A DNA stretch of 64,000 nt from Desulfosporosinus sp. (GTDB lineage: Bacteria; Bacillota; Desulfitobacteriia; Desulfitobacteriales; Desulfitobacteriaceae). The DNA lies in assembly GCA_003513495.1 (NCBI GenBank), contig DOPM01000020.1, forward strand, positions 226,575-290,574, read 5' to 3'. The notes below the pieces were generated by a model. That model ran no database searches and was not told the DNA's origin. It saw only the letters and a program-made list of their open reading frames with translations. Both the position numbers and the translations under genes were made by a program. Shown here one piece after another: positions 61,256-64,000 of the stretch (positions within the stretch are counted from its first letter, which is position 1; each line of letters begins with the position of its first letter).

Positions 61256-62341
61256 TTAAAAACCATGCTTTGGCAGACCATTTTTATCAAAATACTTACG
61301 TTTAAAGAAGAGAGCTGAATTTACCAGAGCAATCATAACCGGCACTTCAACTAAAGGACCGATTACAGCAGTGAAAGCCACATCTGATGCAATCCCGAAG
61401 ACTGCAACGGCAACTGCTATGGCAAGTTCAAAATTATTACTTGCAGCTGTGAAAGCAAGGGTTACCGTTTGATCATATCTGAAACCGCCCTTAAAGGACA
61501 TATAAAAGCTAACAAAGAACATAATGGCAAAGTAAATTAACATAGGTATGGCAATTCTAACCACATCTCCAGGATTATTAATAATCTGCTCTCCTTTGGT
61601 TATAAACATAATAACAATGGTATAAAGCAGTGCTATTAAAGCTAAGGGAGAGATCTTTGGAATAAATACCTTTTCATACCACTCTTTTGTTTTAATTCTT
61701 ATCAAGCTGAATCTTGTAATAAAACCTGCGGCAAAAGGAATACCCAAATAAATAAGGACGCTCTTTGCTACTTCCCACATGGAAATATCCACGACCTGAC
61801 CTCCCCAGGAAAGTCCCAGCCACTTAGGTATTAGTGTCACAAAGATATAAATATAGACGGTGTACAAAAGAATTTGGAAGATAGAGTTAAGCGCTACCAG
61901 TGCAGCACAATATTCATTGTCACCTTTAGCCAGGGAATTCCAAACAATAACCATTGCAATACACCTAGCAAGCCCTATGATAATAAGACCAATTGCAAAA
62001 CCAGATTTATCTCCGAGGAACAAAATTGCCAGCGCAAACATTAAGATAGGTCCAATAATCCAGTTTTGGATAAGTGAGAAGGAAAATATCTTTTTATTTT
62101 GTGTCACTTTTCCGATCTCTTCATACTTTACCTTGGCAAGAGGTGGATACATCATAATTATAAGACCTACAGCTATCGGCCATGATATTGTTCCGGTGCT
62201 GAATTCACCCAGTGACTTAGCTAAGTCAGGAAAGAAATACCCACCTAAAACACCGACTGCCATAGCGATAAATATCCAAAGTGTTAGAAATCTGTCTAAA
62301 AACGATAACCTGGATTTTTCAGCAGTTTCCACTTCAATCAT
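61256..62341 (-). CDS. acr3: Arsenite efflux permease Acr3
   Basis: 361 residues, ten hydrophobic segments. The catalytic-type Cys is in [16 protein letters not shown], and [20 protein letters not shown] is the other conserved stretch; the N-terminal [20 protein letters not shown] is standard. It exports arsenite produced by ArsC. Gaps to arsR and arsC are about 11 bases, so one operon. It is not the ArsB type, which has about 12 helices. Confidence 0.95.
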   Translation of the reverse strand: MIEVETAEKSRLSFLDRFLTLWIFIAMAVGVLGGYFFPDLAKSLGEFSTGTISWPIAVGLIIMMYPPLAKVKYEEIGKVTQNKKIFSFSLIQNWIIGPILMFALAILFLGDKSGFAIGLIIIGLARCIAMVIVWNSLAKGDNEYCAALVALNSIFQILLYTVYIYIFVTLIPKWLGLSWGGQVVDISMWEVAKSVLIYLGIPFAAGFITRFSLIRIKTKEWYEKVFIPKISPLALIALLYTIVIMFITKGEQIINNPGDVVRIAIPMLIYFAIMFFVSFYMSFKGGFRYDQTVTLAFTAASNNFELAIAVAVAVFGIASDVAFTAVIGPLVEVPVMIALVNSALFFKRKYFDKNGLPKHGF

Positions 62342-62352
62342 CCTCCCTAAAT

Positions 62353-62691
62353 CTATTCACAGTTCATTGTCTTGCGCTTTAACCAATCCTTTAAGTTTTG
62401 TAGGTCGTTCTGATATAGTTCTAGATTCCTCAAGTTGTCATAGACCAAGCTATCTATAAACTTTATACGCTCATCTATCGCCAACGAATAGTAGACCCAC
62501 TGGGCATGTTTGCGGTCCTTCACCAATTCGGCATTCTTCAGATAAATTAGGTGCCTTGATGCTTTAGCTTGTGATATTTGTAAGGTTTCCATGATATCGC
62601 AAACACAGAGTTCTTTTTCGTATAATAGATTTAAAATCCTCAACCGTGTTTCATCGGATAGAGCCTTCAGTGCATCTAACAGGTTCTCCAT
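62353..62691 (-). CDS. arsR: Arsenic-responsive repressor ArsR
   Basis: 112 residues, a winged helix. [20 protein letters not shown] followed by [17 protein letters not shown] holds the ELCVCD metal site (Cys29, Cys31) and the recognition helix. It releases its operator when arsenite binds. The inverted repeat at 62726-62737, just downstream of a TATAAT, is a good operator candidate. Confidence 0.95.
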   Translation of the reverse strand: MENLLDALKALSDETRLRILNLLYEKELCVCDIMETLQISQAKASRHLIYLKNAELVKDRKHAQWVYYSLAIDERIKFIDSLVYDNLRNLELYQNDLQNLKDWLKRKTMNCE

Positions 62692-62725
62692 TAATTCACC
62701 TCTTTTCTAATCTATATTCTTATAT

Positions 62726-62753
62726 TCGCTTAAGCGATTATGTGAGTATTATA
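62726..62753 (-). promoter_or_regulatory. arsR promoter and operator candidate
   Basis: TATAAT (62748-62753 on the minus strand) and, about ten bases downstream, the perfect palindrome TCGCTTAAGCGA (62726-62737). The placement would block transcription when ArsR is bound. The -35 is weak. Confidence 0.55.
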
Positions 62754-62856
62754 CACCATAATGTATTAAAAGAGAATATTATTTAGGCTAGTATAAAAAA
62801 ACACTACACGTCTTTTTACTATACATGTCTTTGCTATGAAAGAAACTCAAGGGCTA

Positions 62857-62910
62857 TGTCATCCTGAACGAGTGAAGTATCTGATGCTGCTCATGCAGCA
62901 TGAAAGTCTG
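62857..62910. repeat. Partial copy of the hairpin repeat
   Basis: GTCATCCTGAACGAGTGAAG matches the arm of the repeat family found at 19867 and 28950. The other arm is not complete here; instead CTGCTCATGCAG forms a small hairpin at 62887-62898. Confidence 0.5.
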
Positions 62911-62920
62911 ATAGGTTAAA

Positions 62921-62947
62921 AAAGAAGCCTTTTTCGAAGGCTTCTTT
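62921..62947. terminator. Terminator after the thioredoxin-like gene
   Basis: AAAGAAGCCTT, TTTCG, AAGGCTTCTTT: a perfect 11-bp stem, with A- and T-runs on both sides, so it can work in both directions. Confidence 0.85.
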
Positions 62948-62998
62948 ATCAGCAATATTCTAACGGTATTTACCAGTTCGAGGGGAATCTCCTCCATC

Positions 62999-63238
62999 TT
63001 ACTTATAAGTTTCAAGAATCTTAGCTATATCCTTCGGCTTCAAAACCTTACCAACAGAAACAACTTTCTCATCAATGACTAAGGCCGGGGTCGACATTAC
63101 CCCATAGGCCATAACCTCCTGAAGATCGTCGACTTTAATAATTTCCGCTTGTATGCCCGTCTCTTTTAATGTTTTCTCGGTATTTGCTTTCAAGGTCTCA
63201 CAGTTTTTACATCCAGAACCTAAAATTTTGATGATCAT
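62999..63238 (-). CDS. Small redox-active thioredoxin-fold protein
   Basis: 79 residues. MIIKILGSGCKNCETLKANT has the CxxC pair (Cys10, Cys13), and YGVMSTPALVIDEKVVSVGK carries the cis-Pro. This short thioredoxin family is often next to permeases of the type encoded upstream. It may recycle a thiol-linked metalloid or protein. The distance to the permease gene (97 bases) permits one transcript. Confidence 0.92.
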   Translation of the reverse strand: MIIKILGSGCKNCETLKANTEKTLKETGIQAEIIKVDDLQEVMAYGVMSTPALVIDEKVVSVGKVLKPKDIAKILETYK

Positions 63239-63335
63239 AATAATCCACTCCCTAATAATTTTTTATAATCCCAAACAAAACCTATAACAGGCACTTAACA
63301 CAAGTAGTGTTTCCACTAGTCTAAAAGATGTTCCG

Positions 63336-64000
63336 CTACATCAACAGATAACCAACGGCATTGAAGAAGTATCCAATGATAAGAATGCCCAGAGTAACAA
63401 TCCCCGCAAAGATCGCTAAAAGTTTTATCTTCACAACTTTATTTAATAATATCATAGAGGGCAGTGAAAGTGCTGTTACAGCCATCATAAAGGATAAGGC
63501 GGTTCCGATTCCTACCCCTTTTAATACTAAGGCTTCAGCAATCGGCAAGGTTCCAAAGATATCAGCATACATTGGCACACCAGCAAGGGTAGCCAATAGA
63601 ACCGAATACCATTTATCCTGGCCAAGGACCGCTGAAATAATGGTTTCTGGAATCCAATTGTGGATGGCTGCACCTATACCAACCCCGATGAGAATATAGA
63701 GCCATACCTTATTAATAATCTCTAAGACCTGATCTTTTGCATATTCCATTCTTTCACGAATCGTCAGCTCTTCTTGTTCGACATCAAGTACCTTATTGCC
63801 AAAGACAAAGGGTTCTACATACTTTTCGAGCTTTGCTTTACTAATAATTGATCCTCCAATTACTGCAAGGACAATTCCGACAACAACATAAGCTATGGCA
63901 ATTTTCCAGTTAAAGATACTGGCAAGCAAAATAACGGATGCTAAATCTACAAGCGGAGAGGATATTAAAAAGGAAAATGTGACTCCAATCGGCAGGCCTG
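63336..64000 (-). CDS. DUF318/ArsP-type permease, partial (cut by window edge)
   Basis: At least 221 residues; the frame continues through the right edge without a stop, with LPIGVTFSFLISSPLVDLAS visible there. That segment and PMYADIFGTLPIAEALVLKG are typical of the YraQ/ArsP permeases that export organoarsenicals or other thiol-reactive compounds. Five or six hydrophobic segments are visible. The TTG at 63929 is internal and not a start. The partner thioredoxin and nearby ars operon support a metalloid role. Confidence 0.88.
   Translation of the reverse strand, partial: GLPIGVTFSFLISSPLVDLASVILLASIFNWKIAIAYVVVGIVLAVIGGSIISKAKLEKYVEPFVFGNKVLDVEQEELTIRERMEYAKDQVLEIINKVWLYILIGVGIGAAIHNWIPETIISAVLGQDKWYSVLLATLAGVPMYADIFGTLPIAEALVLKGVGIGTALSFMMAVTALSLPSMILLNKVVKIKLLAIFAGIVTLGILIIGYFFNAVGYLLM

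Noticed and set aside
61860..62459. 199-codon plus-strand frame opposite acr3 and arsR
   Set aside because: Both minus-strand genes are clear family members; this is a shadow frame.

Overview
The window is a low-to-moderate GC Firmicute chromosome segment dominated by one of the most complete flagellar and chemotaxis regions one can see in 64 kb. Gene content points to a Gram-positive anaerobe of the Clostridia: FliY instead of FliN, CheC and CheD, FlbD, the FliW/CsrA pair with a YviE-like gene, an RNase P RNA of the type A fold, and frequent TTG starts behind strong Shine-Dalgarno sites. It resembles the Desulfosporosinus/Desulfitobacterium group (Peptococcaceae), but that placement is inference from remembered gene style, not from a search.

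Layout. (1) 1-31292, all on the minus strand, reads from cheA down to a cut-off cheW at the left edge: cheA, cheW, cheB, flgC, fliE, fliF, fliG, fliH, fliI, fliJ, flbD, fliL, fliM, fliY, cheY, fliO, fliP, fliQ, fliR, flhB, flhA, flhF, flhG, a PilZ gene, cheC, cheD, a small membrane protein, the sigma-28 gene, then fliK, flgD, flgE, an FlgG-type gene, flgB, a second FlgG-type gene and cheW'. Compared with Bacillus subtilis, fliK-flgD-flgE and flgB have moved to the distal end, where a candidate sigma-28 promoter precedes fliK. (2) 31762-39884, minus: filament genes flaG, a fliT-like gene, fliS, fliD, a second flaG-like gene, a flagellin carrying a zinc metallopeptidase domain (flagellinolysin type), the main flagellin and a third flaG. 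(3) 40439-43097: a Uma2-family gene (plus) and a methyl-accepting chemotaxis protein (minus). (4) 43390-48396, minus: flgM, flgN, flgK, flgL, yviE-like, fliW, csrA. (5) 48692-52737: motA, motB, a Tat-exported M28 peptidase on the other strand, a YaaR-family gene and cheR. (6) 52848-58135: accessory and housekeeping genes, including a small multidrug-resistance-type transporter, a diguanylate cyclase, an SCP2 protein, rnpB, nif3-like and trmK. (7) 58352-60705: a thiamine-diphosphate enzyme with an unusual cofactor motif and a hypothetical gene. (8) 60837-64000, minus: arsenic genes arsR-acr3-arsC, and a redox-active small thioredoxin next to a permease cut off by the right edge.

How it works together. 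The long operon encodes the basal body, export gate, switch and signal transduction. Sigma-28 from the operon would then read the promoters visible ahead of fliD, the main flagellin, flaG, flgM, motA and possibly fliK and the receptor gene. FlgM holds sigma-28; FliW/CsrA control flagellin translation, and the flagellin leader carries a textbook CsrA-type hairpin. The diguanylate cyclase and the PilZ protein give a possible c-di-GMP brake.

Non-coding structure is unusually rich. Gene junctions inside the flagellar operon are filled with degenerate TTCGTGG heptad repeats arranged as inverted repeats. A second hairpin repeat (consensus around TTCTTCACTTCGTTCAGAAT) recurs, and two roughly 200-bp imperfect palindromes sit between flhA and flhB and between flgL and the yviE-like gene. 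No tRNA, CRISPR array, complete insertion sequence or prophage was seen. The most striking findings are the proteolytic flagellin, the hairpin that seems to bring a remote Shine-Dalgarno next to the motA start, and the set of sigma-28 promoters.
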